Below are positions 9,156 to 17,440 of a stretch of DNA of 50,868 nt, piece after piece (within the stretch, counting starts at the first letter, position 1; every line of letters starts with the position of its first letter). Position numbers and translations under genes: made by a program. This DNA is from Phycisphaerales bacterium (GTDB lineage: Bacteria; Planctomycetota; Phycisphaerae; UBA1845). The notes under the pieces are model-generated. The model made no database searches, was not told the DNA's origin, and was given only the letters and a program-made list of their open reading frames with translations. The stretch lies in the NCBI GenBank assembly GCA_020639115.1, contig JACKHG010000022.1, positions 1 to 50,868 on the forward strand. Reading direction: 5' to 3'.

Positions 9156-9422
9156 GTGCATTTCCAATATACACGCGATCTTCGCCCAGGCAAACGCCGA
9201 ATCCGCGCCGCCCCCGCGATCGTCGGCTACGACGCGATGCCCTATACCATCGGCCGGGTCACGCGCCCGACGACCGCGATGCTCCTTGCCGCCCGGGGGA
9301 TTATCGTCGCGGTGCTCGTCGCGATGCGGCGGCCTCCGCCCGTCGGGCTCTGTTCGGCTTGCGGGTATGATCTCACCGGCAACACGTCTGGACGATGCCC
9401 GGAATGCGGACGGCCGGCTTGA
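9156..9422 (+). CDS. Small zinc-ribbon membrane protein
   Basis: An 88-residue frame from a GTG at 9156; an ATG at 9237 is an alternative start. It has one hydrophobic stretch (TTAMLLAARGIIVAVLVAM) and a C-terminal ribbon C-x2-C-GYDLTGNTSGR-C-x2-C-GRPA. It carries the same tail as the protein at 8217-8777 but far less membrane domain, so it may be a short relative or a fragment. The N-terminal residues look unconvincing if the GTG is used. Confidence 0.5.
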   Translation: MHFQYTRDLRPGKRRIRAAPAIVGYDAMPYTIGRVTRPTTAMLLAARGIIVAVLVAMRRPPPVGLCSACGYDLTGNTSGRCPECGRPA

Positions 9423-9596
9423 CCCGCGTGCGCCTCCGCAATTGCCCCACGAGACGCAGGGTCACCCGCGGATTGAGTTGACCCGCGCGATCGGCGTGGC
9501 GACACCACCTCACCGAAGACGCTTTCCCCCCTAGCGCACCAACTCGACCTACGAGTCCTTCTCGAGGACAATGGAGCTGGCCTTTCTAAGCTGATC

Positions 9597-11154
9597 ATTC
9601 TCCTTTCCGGCTTTTCTCTCCGTTTATTCCTCTTTTCCCCATGCCAAAATTCCACAAGTTCCAGGTCACGTTTCTTTCGAGCACCCGCATATTGGCTCAG
9701 GTCGAGCATATACGCCTCGTAAATACGTCCCGCGCGAGTGTTAACAGTTACCCGCGACCGGATCAAATGCAACAGCTTCCAGGTCAGCAAGTTGTGAACC
9801 CCCGACGTCAGGCCCCCTCTCCTGTCCACCGAAAGCAATTGCAGTTCGCTACCGAAGGCAAAATCCCGCACCTGAACGAATATTGCGTCAAAGCGTAGAT
9901 TCGTCCTCCCTGTAGAACATCTCGCTCCAGCTCCTCACGCTTCGTGGGCTCACGCAGTCCCCGCTGCGACGCGTTCATCCCGGCGCCCACTTTGCCGCCA
10001 CGTTGAATCCACGCGCCGCGGCTCGCGCCGCCGTAACTGATCGGCGAAAGATCGCCAGGAAGTCCCGCGCGAGCCCCTCGCTGGAAGCACCAATCGATCA
10101 AACCCCGTATCCGTCGATAGCCGCAAGTCATCGGCAAGCCTACGCTCCGCGACAGATTCTGCAAGATTTCTCGAAGAAAAGTCTTCGCTATCGAGTATTT
10201 CTCAAGCGTCACATCGAGATCAATGTCATCCGCATCGTCGCCTAGCTTGAGCCCCAGTGGCGGTGATGTGTGCAGGTACCAATTCGATCGGTGTTTAATC
10301 GTCCCCACCTTGAGCCATAGGCGATTGTCCTTCGCTATCGAATGCAGGTAATCCAGAATTCGAGGTTGCTCGGCCCGGCGCAGCTGGTACAGGTCGTCCA
10401 GCAGAATATACGAATCCCCGTCGGACAGAATTGCCATGTCGCGAAAGACATCGCGGAATTCAATCACCTTACGCCGCAGGTATTCCTCCTTCGACCGCGT
10501 AAAGGACGTGGTTTCGGACCGATTCACTGTCGACTCCCGCTCCTCGCCCTCCTTTGCTCCCGCTGACAACCTGAGCGGCGGCACCGAAACCTCCGCGCCC
10601 ACATCATCCCCTCTCGTCACCTTGGCTCTCATCGCGCTGCCAGACGTTGCGCTTACGGTTGCGTCGTCCGCGCTATGCAGCAACCTCTCCAACTCGCCCG
10701 TGAACTTTTTAAGCCGCGTCCTCAGCGCTTCGCACGACTTCCTGTCTAGCGGCGGTCGAGTCGGCTCTCCCCCGACGACCTTACGCCAGACCTTCGTCCA
10801 GTTTGACGGCGCCGTCGCCGCCGTCGCCAGCCACCTTAAGAACTCCCCGAACGTTGTCAGCAGCACGCTGATCAACAGATCCGGGTAGCTGTGCCCTTTG
10901 AACGGCTCGAGGTCCACAAATGCCATCGGCCGTCGCTCCAACATCAAGTCCTTCCCTACTTTCCGCAGGAGCGACGACTTACCCGAACCCCGGCGCCCGA
11001 AAACGATATGATGACGACGGCTCATCGCTCTTCGCAGCGCCCCCTCGGCCGGCTCCACAAAGAACTCGATGCCGTGCTCACTCGAGCGCGTCGCCTCCTC
11101 CACGAGCGTCAGGAGATTCTCCATCTCCCTCGTTTCAAGAAGTGATGGTGCCAT
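9597..11154 (-). pseudogene. ORC/CDC6-like P-loop ATPase, frameshifted in its 3' third
   Basis: The N-terminal half is clean. Walker A is FGRRGSGKSSLL (about residue 54), an Arg/Ser-rich linker occupies residues 180-225, and Walker B is SYILLDDLYQL. In ORC/CDC6-type AAA ATPases these bind ATP. A winged-helix or effector half normally follows. Here the reading frame must change near 10085 (to DFLAIFRRSVTAARAAARGFNVAAKW read over 10000-10080), change back near 9990, and change again near 9885 (to DAIFVQVRDFAFGSE) to keep sensible protein. The last part is read from the frame ending in EFWHGEKRNKRREK, so the exact end is uncertain. The start is ATG 11154; a TTG lies two codons earlier. Consensus error and gene decay are both possible. 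No partner gene is evident. Confidence 0.6.
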
Positions 11155-11265
11155 ACGCAAACCCTACCACCGACCGACTCCCGCCGCCACCGAGGCAACC
11201 ACGGGCCGGAACAACCCGCGCCGGTCCCCTCGCTTACCGCTCCAATGCCCGCGCCCTGCCGCCTC

Positions 11266-11700
11266 CTACGCGGCAGCGGCGGAACGCCATGCACGGAACA
11301 GCACGTGCGCCGCTAGCCCTAGCATCCGCGGCCCGACAACCGCCGCGCTCGTGCCTGCCGCCAGCACGAGCCCCAACCCAATCAGCCCCCACGTTGCCAG
11401 CTTGCCCGTGGCCTCGTTGTTGTGCGTCTCGTTGATCGTCCCGCCGACGTTCCGCTGGTTGTGCATGGCGGACACGTCGGCCTCCGCCTGGACGTTCCCG
11501 ACGCCCTCCTGCGACCGCTCCCGCTCCCGCGTCTCGCCCGCGTGGTACTCCGCACCGGCCCGGCCCGCACCCGCCGCCGGCAGCGCCACGCAGCCCGCCA
11601 AGCCCCACACCATCAGCGCGAACGCACCCCACGGCGCCAGCGCGCCGAAGATCACCCACACCAGCCCCGCCGGTTTTTTCCCCGCCTGCCTTTTCCCCAT
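11266..11700 (-). CDS. Small predicted lipoprotein/membrane protein
   Basis: A 144-residue protein with a basic N-terminus, a hydrophobic segment ending in a lipobox-like LAGC (residues about 33-36), a charged middle (ETRERERSQEGVGNVQAEADVSAMHNQRN) and a second membrane segment near the C-terminus (WGLIGLGLVLAAGTSAAVVG). A gene for a membrane-anchored, two-ended periplasmic protein would look like this. I do not recognise the family. The frame is open further upstream to 11931, but that part is shadow-like, so I start at the ATG at 11700. Confidence 0.5.
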   Translation of the reverse strand: MGKRQAGKKPAGLVWVIFGALAPWGAFALMVWGLAGCVALPAAGAGRAGAEYHAGETRERERSQEGVGNVQAEADVSAMHNQRNVGGTINETHNNEATGKLATWGLIGLGLVLAAGTSAAVVGPRMLGLAAHVLFRAWRSAAAA

Positions 11701-11736
11701 GACCCCGCCCCCAAATCCGCCACCCTCTCCGCACGA

Positions 11737-11765
11737 GGGGGCGCGGGCTACGCACCCGCGCCCCC
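11737..11765. other. 11-bp GC hairpin
   Basis: GGGGGCGCGGG, loop CTACGCA, CCCGCGCCCCC. It lies 37 bases upstream of the minus-strand lipoprotein start, in the 5' leader of that gene if transcription begins further up. There is no T-run on either side. It could be a leader structure or part of a dispersed repeat. The remainder of 11701-11980 holds nothing I can name. Confidence 0.5.
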
Positions 11766-11980
11766 CAAAGGAGGGACACTGAGTGAACTCACTTGGCCCC
11801 GTTCGTCCACACGTCCGCACCGTCGCCGCGCCGCACCCACGCCTTGGGCGGCTGGTCCCCCGATTGGCGCGGGAGGCGTTGAGCTTCGTTGGGTATCTGG
11901 AACGCTTCACCCGCACGCCAATACCCATCACGCACCCAGTCGGGTCAGGATGAGGAAAACGCGGACATTGCCTCGGCTTC

Positions 11981-12007
11981 TGAATCCGGGGAGGTGCGGG
12001 CGGCGAA
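11981..12007 (+). promoter_or_regulatory. Putative ECF promoter of the SDR operon
   Basis: TGAATCC at 11981-11987, a 15-base spacer, then GCGAA at 12003-12007. The same arrangement precedes the sigma operon, the DUF378 gene and the DUF4397 gene. The element ends 70 bases before the ATG at 12078. Confidence 0.6.
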
Positions 12008-12077
12008 TCCGGTAGGAGGACTCACTGCGCGCTGGGCGAAGGCGCGGCAGGAAGCGGAATTATCACGCGGGGTGTTT

Positions 12078-13619
12078 ATGGGGCAGGCGAGAGCGGGCGG
12101 TGCGGTGGCGGGCCGGGGTCGAGTGCTGGTTACCGGGGCGACCGGTTACATCGGCGGGCGGCTGGTGGGGCGGTTGCTGGCGGCGGGGTACACGGTGCGG
12201 TGTTTGGCGCGGGCGCCGCGGAAGCTGGCGGCGCGTGACTGGGCGGATGATCCGCGGGTGGAGGTGGTGCGTGCGGACGCCGGCGAGCGGGCCGGCGTCG
12301 AGGCGGCCCTGCGGGGGTGCGACGCGGCGTATTATCTGATCCACTCGATGGCGACGACGGGGTCGCGGTATCGCGAACACGATCGGGAGTTGGCGCGGAA
12401 TTTCGGGGCGGCTGCCCGGGCTGCGGGCGTCGGGCGCATCATCTACCTGGGCGGCCTGGGCGAGACCGGTGCGGCGCTGAGCGAGCATCTCGCCTCGCGT
12501 CGCGAGGTCGAGGCGGCGCTGGCGGCGGACGGCGTGCCGGTGACGGTCTTCCGCGCGGCGATGATCATCGGGTCGGGGTCGGCGTCGTTCGAGATCCTTC
12601 GCTACCTGGTGGAGCGGTTGCCGGTGATGGTGACGCCGCGCTGGGTGCACACGGAGGCGCAGCCGATCTCGGTGCGCAACGTGCTCCACTACCTGGTGGC
12701 GTGCCTGGACGAGCCGGCGACGATCGGGCGGACGCTGGACATCGGCGGTCCGGACGTGATGACGTATCGGCAGATGATGCAGATCATGGCGGCGGCGCTG
12801 GGGCTGGGGCGGCGCTGGGTTTTTCCTGTGCCGGTGCTGACCCCGCGGCTGAGTTCGCTGTGGATCCACATGGTGACGCCGATCAGTCACCGCATTGCGC
12901 GTCCGCTGGCGGAGGGTTTGCGGAACCGGGTGGTGTGTCGGGACGGGGCGGCTGACCGGTTGATGCCGCAGCGGTTGCTGACGGTCGCGGAATCGATCGA
13001 TGCGGCGTTGGGGCGGTTGGAGGCGCAGCGGGTGGAGACGGCGTGGTCGGGTGCGGGTCCGATCCCGGGTGATCCGGACTGGGCGGGCGGGCGTACGTTC
13101 GTGGATCGGCGGACGGAGGTGATGGGCGCGTCGGCGGACCGGGTGTACCGGGCGGTGTGCCGGTTGGGCGGGGGGCAGGGTTACTACGCAGCCGACTGGC
13201 TCTGGCGGTTGCGCGGATGGTTGGACAGGTTGGTGGGCGGGCCGGGTTTGCGGCGCGGGCGGCGTGATCCGGACCGGGTGGCGTACGGGGAGGCGCTCGA
13301 TTTCTGGCGGGTGACGGGCGTCGAGCCGCGGCGGATGCTGGAGTTGCGGGCGGAGATGAAGTTGCCGGGCGAGGCGACGTTGACGTTCGAGATCGAGGAG
13401 CGTGGGGAGGGCGGGTGCGTGCTGACGCAGACGGCGCGGTTCAAGCCGAAGGGGCTTTGGGGGCTGGCCTACTGGTACGCGGTCGCGCCGCTGCACGGCA
13501 TTGTGTTTTCCGGCATGCTCGCGGGAATTCGCCGGGCGGCGGAGGCGCCGGCGGGCAGCGCAGCGGGGGGGCGGGCAGCCGCCCGAGCCGCGGGCCCTGT
13601 CGTCGGCGAGGAGGCGTGA
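12078..13619 (+). CDS. SDR-family NAD(P)-binding protein with C-terminal DUF2867
   Basis: A 513-residue two-domain protein. Residues 1 to about 310 form an atypical short-chain dehydrogenase/NmrA-like Rossmann domain: VLVTGATGYIGGRL at about residues 17-30, and AYYLIHSM where the family has its fourth strand. There is no clear catalytic YxxxK. Residues from about 340 match DUF2867 (YYAADWLWRLRGWLDRLVGG, ALDFWRV, AEMKLPGEATLTFEI, LTQTARFKPKGLWG). This fusion is known as YbjT-type in other bacteria, with a quinone or lipid-like ligand suspected but not established. The ATG at 12078 is chosen because upstream residues are shadow-like and the promoter element lies there. The stop overlaps the next start (ATGA-type). 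Confidence 0.82.
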   Translation: MGQARAGGAVAGRGRVLVTGATGYIGGRLVGRLLAAGYTVRCLARAPRKLAARDWADDPRVEVVRADAGERAGVEAALRGCDAAYYLIHSMATTGSRYREHDRELARNFGAAARAAGVGRIIYLGGLGETGAALSEHLASRREVEAALAADGVPVTVFRAAMIIGSGSASFEILRYLVERLPVMVTPRWVHTEAQPISVRNVLHYLVACLDEPATIGRTLDIGGPDVMTYRQMMQIMAAALGLGRRWVFPVPVLTPRLSSLWIHMVTPISHRIARPLAEGLRNRVVCRDGAADRLMPQRLLTVAESIDAALGRLEAQRVETAWSGAGPIPGDPDWAGGRTFVDRRTEVMGASADRVYRAVCRLGGGQGYYAADWLWRLRGWLDRLVGGPGLRRGRRDPDRVAYGEALDFWRVTGVEPRRMLELRAEMKLPGEATLTFEIEERGEGGCVLTQTARFKPKGLWGLAYWYAVAPLHGIVFSGMLAGIRRAAEAPAGSAAGGRAAARAAGPVVGEEA

Positions 13620-14053
13620 TGGGCGTGCTGCTGGCGGTTCACGCCGCCGCGACGGCGGCGATGGTGGGGCTGATCTGGTTCGTGCAGGTCGTGCACTACC
13701 CGCTGTTTCGCCGGGTGGGCGTCGCCGGTTTCGCGGCGTATGCGCGGGCGCATCAACAGCGCACGTCGTGGGTCGTGGCGCCGCTGATGGGGGCTGAAGC
13801 GGCTACGGCGATTGCGCTGGTGGGCGCGGTTCCGGCGGGTCCTGCGCGGTGGCTGGCGATCGGGGGTCTGGCGCTGGTGGTGGTGATCTGGTTTTCGACG
13901 CTGCTGTGGCAGGTGCCGTGTCATCGGCGGTTGCTGGCGGGTTACGACGAAGCTGTCGTGCGGCGGCTCGTGCGGGGCAACTGGGTGCGGACGCTGGCGT
14001 GGAGTTGCCGGGCGGTGCTGGTGTTCATGCTGGTGGCTGCGGTGCACGTTTGA
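13619..14053 (+). CDS. Four-helix membrane protein cotranscribed with the SDR gene
   Basis: A 144-residue protein with four hydrophobic segments (LAVHAAATAAMVGLIWFVQVVHYPLF; WVVAPLMGAEAATAIALVGAV; WLAIGGLALVVVIWFSTLLWQV; LAWSCRAVLVFMLVAAV). Conserved-looking histidines sit at membrane edges (VHYPLF, HQQRTSW, VPCHRRLL). The start overlaps the SDR stop codon, so the two proteins are translated as a pair. The family is not recognised. Membrane-edge histidines allow a heme- or quinone-related guess, but nothing more. Confidence 0.72.
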   Translation: MGVLLAVHAAATAAMVGLIWFVQVVHYPLFRRVGVAGFAAYARAHQQRTSWVVAPLMGAEAATAIALVGAVPAGPARWLAIGGLALVVVIWFSTLLWQVPCHRRLLAGYDEAVVRRLVRGNWVRTLAWSCRAVLVFMLVAAVHV

Positions 14054-14104
14054 TCTAGGACTTGATTGAAGGCTCGCGGTCAGCGCACGCCGGGTGAAGG
14101 GGGG

Positions 14105-14140
14105 GACGCGTTCCGCCGGAAGGGGCCGGCGGAACGCGTC
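14105..14140. terminator. 15-bp hairpin between convergent genes
   Basis: GACGCGTTCCGCCGG, loop AAGGGG, then the exact complement CCGGCGGAACGCGTC. It lies between the stop codons of the plus-strand membrane protein gene (14053) and the minus-strand DUF378 gene (14163), so it can serve both directions. No T-run follows. Confidence 0.6.
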
Positions 14141-14162
14141 GAGGCGCACATTGAGGAATCCA

Positions 14163-14390
14163 TCAGGCGGGCACCGCCGCGTGCTCGTGCGACCAGCGGC
14201 GCTGGATCGCCTTCCACTGCATGGCCTGGAAGATGCCGGCCAGTCCGACGATGCAGTAGACGAGCCGGCTGAGCAGGCTGCCGTCGCCGAGCAGTGCCGC
14301 GACCAAGTCAAACTGAAAGAGACCGACCAGGCCCCAGTTGAGGGCACCGACGACGACCAGGACTGCCGCCACCACATCCATTGTCTTCAT
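14163..14390 (-). CDS. DUF378 family membrane protein
   Basis: A 75-residue protein with two membrane segments: VVAAVLVVVGALNWGLVGLF carries the DUF378 hallmark GALNWGLVG, and LVYCIVGLAGIFQAMQW is the second. A short charged tail follows. Small DUF378 proteins (YuzA-like) sit in the inner membrane, and their function is not known. The ATG at 14390 has an excellent ribosome site (AAAGGAGA, 5-6 bases upstream), which decides it over the longer open frame starting at 14576. The promoter-like element 14506-14480 lies 89 bases upstream. Confidence 0.85.
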   Translation of the reverse strand: MKTMDVVAAVLVVVGALNWGLVGLFQFDLVAALLGDGSLLSRLVYCIVGLAGIFQAMQWKAIQRRWSHEHAAVPA

Positions 14391-14479
14391 GACATTCTCC
14401 TTTCGCTTTTCGCTGAAGCGCCGCGGTTTTTCTCGAACGGCCGTGTCCGCGGCGCCGGATCTCGCGGCCCACTGCTGAC

Positions 14480-14506
14480 TTCGCAGCCGGGGGCCCAGTG
14501 GATGCA
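14480..14506 (-). promoter_or_regulatory. Putative ECF promoter of the DUF378 gene
   Basis: On the minus strand TGCATCC (14506-14500), a 15-base spacer, then GCGAA (14484-14480) followed by GTCAG. It differs at one position from the TGAATCC found at the three sister sites. Confidence 0.55.
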
Positions 14507-14567
14507 GTGGAACCTGCGAAGCCTGGGATAACCGCTCTGGGGCCGGTGCGACGGCCTGAAAAGGCGT

Positions 14568-14594
14568 TGAATCCAAATCGTCGCGGCAAGCGAA
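14568..14594 (+). promoter_or_regulatory. Putative autoregulatory promoter of the ECF sigma operon
   Basis: TGAATCC (14568-14574), 15 bases, GCGAA (14590-14594) followed by TTCAG, 122 bases before the sigma gene. Divergent with the DUF378 promoter at 14480-14506. ECF factors commonly transcribe their own operon. Confidence 0.6.
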
Positions 14595-14716
14595 TTCAGC
14601 GTGGGAAGAGTGTGCGCCGGCTGGTTGCGTCGGGCGATGGCTTCGGAGATGCTGCTGTCGAGGCGGCGGTGGTGGGCAGGTGCGATGCAGGGTGACTCGA
14701 GAATGCGGGTGGCTGC

Positions 14717-15268
14717 GTGAGTGAGTCTCTGCTCCAGCGGGTGGCTGCGGGTGACACCGCGGCGGTGGCGGCGTGCGTCGACGCGTTCGGCGGCCTGGTG
14801 TGGTCGTTGGCGCGGCGTCTGATCGGCCATGCGGAGGAGGCGGAGGATGCGGTCCAGGAAGTGTTCATCGAGTTGTGGAAGAACGCGGCGCGGTTTGATC
14901 CGGAGGTGGCGGCGGAGTCGACGTTTGTCGCGATGATTGCGCGGCGGCGGCTGATCGATCGCCGGCGGCGTCTGGCGCGGCGGCCGGAGCGGGGTGCGGT
15001 TTCGGTCGATGACGCGGTGCTGGCGGCGCCCGATGTGCTGGGGCAGGTGGATCTGAAGGACGAGGCGGCGCACGCGGCGGCGGCGCTGGAGCAGCTCAAG
15101 CCGGAGCAGCGGCGGGTGCTGCAGTTGGCGGTGTGCCAGGGGTGGCCGCACCAGGTCATCGCGGATCGGTTGGGGATTCCTTTAGGCACGGTGAAGACGC
15201 ACGTCCGCCGCGGGCTGATCAAGGTCCGGGAGGAGCTGGCGGCGGCGCGGAAGGAGGCGGTATCATGA
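14717..15268 (+). CDS. ECF-type RNA polymerase sigma factor
   Basis: A 183-residue sigma-70 protein with only regions 2 and 4. Region 2 covers about residues 20-95 (GGLVWSLARRLIGHAEEAEDAVQEVFIELWK, FVAMIARRRLIDRRRR). Region 4 covers about 125-175 (LEQLKPEQRRVLQLAVCQGWPHQVIADRLGIPLGTVKTHVRRGLIKVRE). It directs RNA polymerase to a small promoter set. The GTG at 14717 is the only start that keeps the whole of region 2; its ribosome site is weak. Its stop overlaps the anti-sigma start (ATGA). The matching elements at 11981, 14480, 14568 and 17321 are its likely targets by inference. Confidence 0.9.
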   Translation: MSESLLQRVAAGDTAAVAACVDAFGGLVWSLARRLIGHAEEAEDAVQEVFIELWKNAARFDPEVAAESTFVAMIARRRLIDRRRRLARRPERGAVSVDDAVLAAPDVLGQVDLKDEAAHAAAALEQLKPEQRRVLQLAVCQGWPHQVIADRLGIPLGTVKTHVRRGLIKVREELAAARKEAVS

Positions 15269-16098
15269 CGCGTCCTACCGCTTCGACGGCTGAACACCTG
15301 TTGCAGTTGCTGGCCGACCGCGTGACGGAGGGGCTCGATTCCGCGGCTGAGGGCGAAGTGCAGGCGTTGTGCGCAGCGTTGCCGGAATTCCACGAGGCGT
15401 ACTTCGAGCCTGCTGCGGCGGCTGTGGATCTCGCGCTGGCGGACGGGGATGTGGATCCGCTGCCGGCGGCGTTGCGGGCGCGGGTGCTCGCGGACGCGGA
15501 GCGGTGGTTTGCCGGTGCGGCGGCGGAGCCGGCGGCGGGGCGTGTCCGCTTGCACAGGCGGCAGCCGCGCGAGCTGCGTGGTGGGCCGCGGTGGAGCGCC
15601 CGGGCGGGGTGGTATCTTGCGGCGGCTGCGGGGGCCCTGGCGCTGGTGGGCTGGTGGCAGGCGCTGATGATTCCGGCTGAGCCGCCAGCGGAGGCGCCGC
15701 GAACCTATGCGGCGTTTGTGGCCGAGACGCCCGATGCGGTGCACGCGTCGTGGGCGGGTCTCGAGCCGGGTTACGCGCAGGTGCGCGGCGAGGCGGTATG
15801 GAGCGATGCGCGGCAGGCGGGCTATCTGCGGTTGGTGGGGTTGCCGCCGAACGACGCGGCGCGGGCGCAGTACCAGCTCTGGATCGTGGATCCGGACCGG
15901 GACGTGCATCCGGTGGACGGGGGGGTGTTCGACGTGGCGGCGACGGGTGAGGTGGTGGTGCCGATCCATGCCAAGCTCGCGGTCGATCATCCGACGACGT
16001 TCGCCATCACGCTGGAGCAGCCGGGAGGCGTGGTCGTGTCGGGCGGTCCGCTGCTGGTCGCGGGCAACGTGGCGGGCCAGGCGGCGGGTGCGGGTTGA
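15265..16098 (+). CDS. Anti-sigma factor, RskA-like
   Basis: A 277-residue inner-membrane protein. The N-terminal 110 residues form the cytoplasmic sigma-binding part (AEHLLQLLADRVTEGL, FHEAYFEPAAAAVDLAL). One membrane helix spans about residues 114-136 (AGWYLAAAAGALALVGWW). The periplasmic C-terminus has the RskA pattern (YQLWIVDPDRDVHPVDGGVFDV, PTTFAITLEQPGGVVVSGGPLLVAG). There is no HxxxCxxC zinc motif, so it is not a ZAS-type anti-sigma factor. In the RskA family, proteolysis or ligand changes release the cognate ECF factor. It is coupled to the sigma gene by a 4-base overlap, and its own stop overlaps a possible TTG start of the next gene. Confidence 0.82.
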   Translation: MTRPTASTAEHLLQLLADRVTEGLDSAAEGEVQALCAALPEFHEAYFEPAAAAVDLALADGDVDPLPAALRARVLADAERWFAGAAAEPAAGRVRLHRRQPRELRGGPRWSARAGWYLAAAAGALALVGWWQALMIPAEPPAEAPRTYAAFVAETPDAVHASWAGLEPGYAQVRGEAVWSDARQAGYLRLVGLPPNDAARAQYQLWIVDPDRDVHPVDGGVFDVAATGEVVVPIHAKLAVDHPTTFAITLEQPGGVVVSGGPLLVAGNVAGQAAGAG

Positions 16099-16127
16099 GT
16101 AATGGCAATACCGAAAGTTGGGAAACC

Positions 16128-17198
16128 ATGAATGCCGAAGCGAAGCACGCGAGCGTGATCCTCGACTCGATCGCGAAGGCGGTGGCCAACTGGACGGTCG
16201 ACAAGCACGCGGAGGCCGCGCCGCAACTGGCGGAGCGGTACGGTGCGACGTGGCGCGCGGACTGGATCAGTCATACGCTGGCGCAGTTGCACCTGCTGGC
16301 CCAGGCGGTGGCGGTGCGCAGCGCGGATCTCTTCACGGAGTCGATGAAGTGGACCCGCGAATCGTTCCGGGCGCGGGGGATCGATTCGACCGACCTCGAC
16401 GAGAACACGCGCTGCCTGCGGAGCGTGCTGGCGAGTGAATTGCCCGCTCCGGTGGATACGCTGGTGTTGAGCTACGTCGACGCGTCCCTCGCGCGGGCGG
16501 AGGAGGCGCCGCAGGGCGGCGACGGCGTGGCGGCGGCGGTGCAGGAGACGGTCGTGCTCGAGTACCTCGCGGCGATCCTGAACGGGGAGCGTGCCGCAGC
16601 CGAGGCGCTGGTGCTGGGGCAGGCCGAGGCGGGCCTGGGGCTTGCGGACATCTACGAGGGGATCCTCGCACCGGTGCAGGAACGTCTCGGGCGGATGTGG
16701 CATCGAGGCGAAATCACCGTGGCGGACGAGCATTTCGGCAGTGCGACGACGCAGACGGTGATGGCGCAACTGCGTCCGCGTTTTCCCCGGGCAGCCGCGA
16801 ACGGGCACATCGTCGTGGCGACCTCGACGCCCGGCGATCTGCACGAGATCGGTCTGCGGATGGTGGCGGACCTGTTCGAGATCGATGGCTGGAACGTCGT
16901 CTATCTCGGGGCCAACACGCCGGTCGCGGACGTCGTGGAGCTGCTCGAACGGCGGCGGCCGCACCTTTTGGCGCTGGCGGTGAGCACGGCGTTGACGCTG
17001 CGCGACGCGGGCGCGCTGATCGAGGGGGTTCGCGCGCGGGCGGCGCTGGCGGCGACGCGCATTCTGGTCGGCGGGCCGACGTTCCGCATGGTGCCCGACC
17101 TGTGGCGCGAACTCGGCGCGGACGGGTGCGCGCTGAGTGCCTCGGAGGCCGTGAAGGTGGGCAATCGACTGGTTGCGTCCACGTCCGACGCGCGGTAG
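16128..17198 (+). CDS. Stand-alone cobalamin-binding (CarH-like) sensor protein
   Basis: A 356-residue soluble protein. The C-terminal half has the B12-binding helical bundle plus Rossmann fold. W191-x9-E201-H202 (WHRGEITVADEH) is the motif associated with adenosylcobalamin light sensors of the CarH/LitR type. D237-L-H239-EIG is the DxHxxG cobalt-ligand motif, followed by LGANTP and a later GG (RILVGGPTF). The N-terminal 130 residues are helical and show no MerR helix-turn-helix. A protein of this kind would bind B12 and change its oligomeric or partner state with light or cobalamin. Its operon with the sigma and anti-sigma genes suggests it modulates them. A TTG at 16095 overlapping the anti-sigma stop is an alternative start. 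It could instead be a corrinoid carrier protein, but no methyltransferase genes are near. Confidence 0.78.
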   Translation: MNAEAKHASVILDSIAKAVANWTVDKHAEAAPQLAERYGATWRADWISHTLAQLHLLAQAVAVRSADLFTESMKWTRESFRARGIDSTDLDENTRCLRSVLASELPAPVDTLVLSYVDASLARAEEAPQGGDGVAAAVQETVVLEYLAAILNGERAAAEALVLGQAEAGLGLADIYEGILAPVQERLGRMWHRGEITVADEHFGSATTQTVMAQLRPRFPRAAANGHIVVATSTPGDLHEIGLRMVADLFEIDGWNVVYLGANTPVADVVELLERRRPHLLALAVSTALTLRDAGALIEGVRARAALAATRILVGGPTFRMVPDLWRELGADGCALSASEAVKVGNRLVASTSDAR

Positions 17199-17320
17199 CC
17201 ACCGCGCATTTCGCCTTTCCATGCATCACTGAGCGGGTTGTGCCGCGCCGTGCTGGGAGCGGTGCGCGCCGGTGGCCGCGTGCTCCTCTCGAGCAGGCAT
17301 CACTTTTTTCGCAAGCGCGG

Positions 17321-17347
17321 TGAATCCGTCCGAGGTTGGGGGGCGAA
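17321..17347 (+). promoter_or_regulatory. Putative ECF promoter of the DUF4397 gene
   Basis: TGAATCC (17321-17327), 15 bases, GCGAA (17343-17347) followed by GTCGTCAG, 93 bases before the ATG. A second TGAATCC at 17390 lacks a matching downstream half. Confidence 0.6.
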
Positions 17348-17440
17348 GTCGTCAGCAAGCGGCGCCCAGCGCCGTTCGACAGCGCGAATTGAATCCGTAA
17401 CTGCCGCAAACGGCCAGAAAAACACGAAAAGGAGGATGAG

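Noticed and set aside
9242..9871. 209-residue minus-strand frame as an independent gene
   Set aside because: Its first 80 residues continue the ORC/CDC6-like ATPase after a frameshift; the remainder is antisense to the small zinc-ribbon gene and shadow-like.
17281..17310. Terminator after the B12-binding protein gene (TGCTC...GAGCA then T6)
   Set aside because: The stem is only 5 bp and the T-run begins about nine bases after it.
17390..17396. Second TGAATCC upstream of the DUF4397 gene
   Set aside because: No GCGAA at the 15-base spacing; the copy at 17321 has it.
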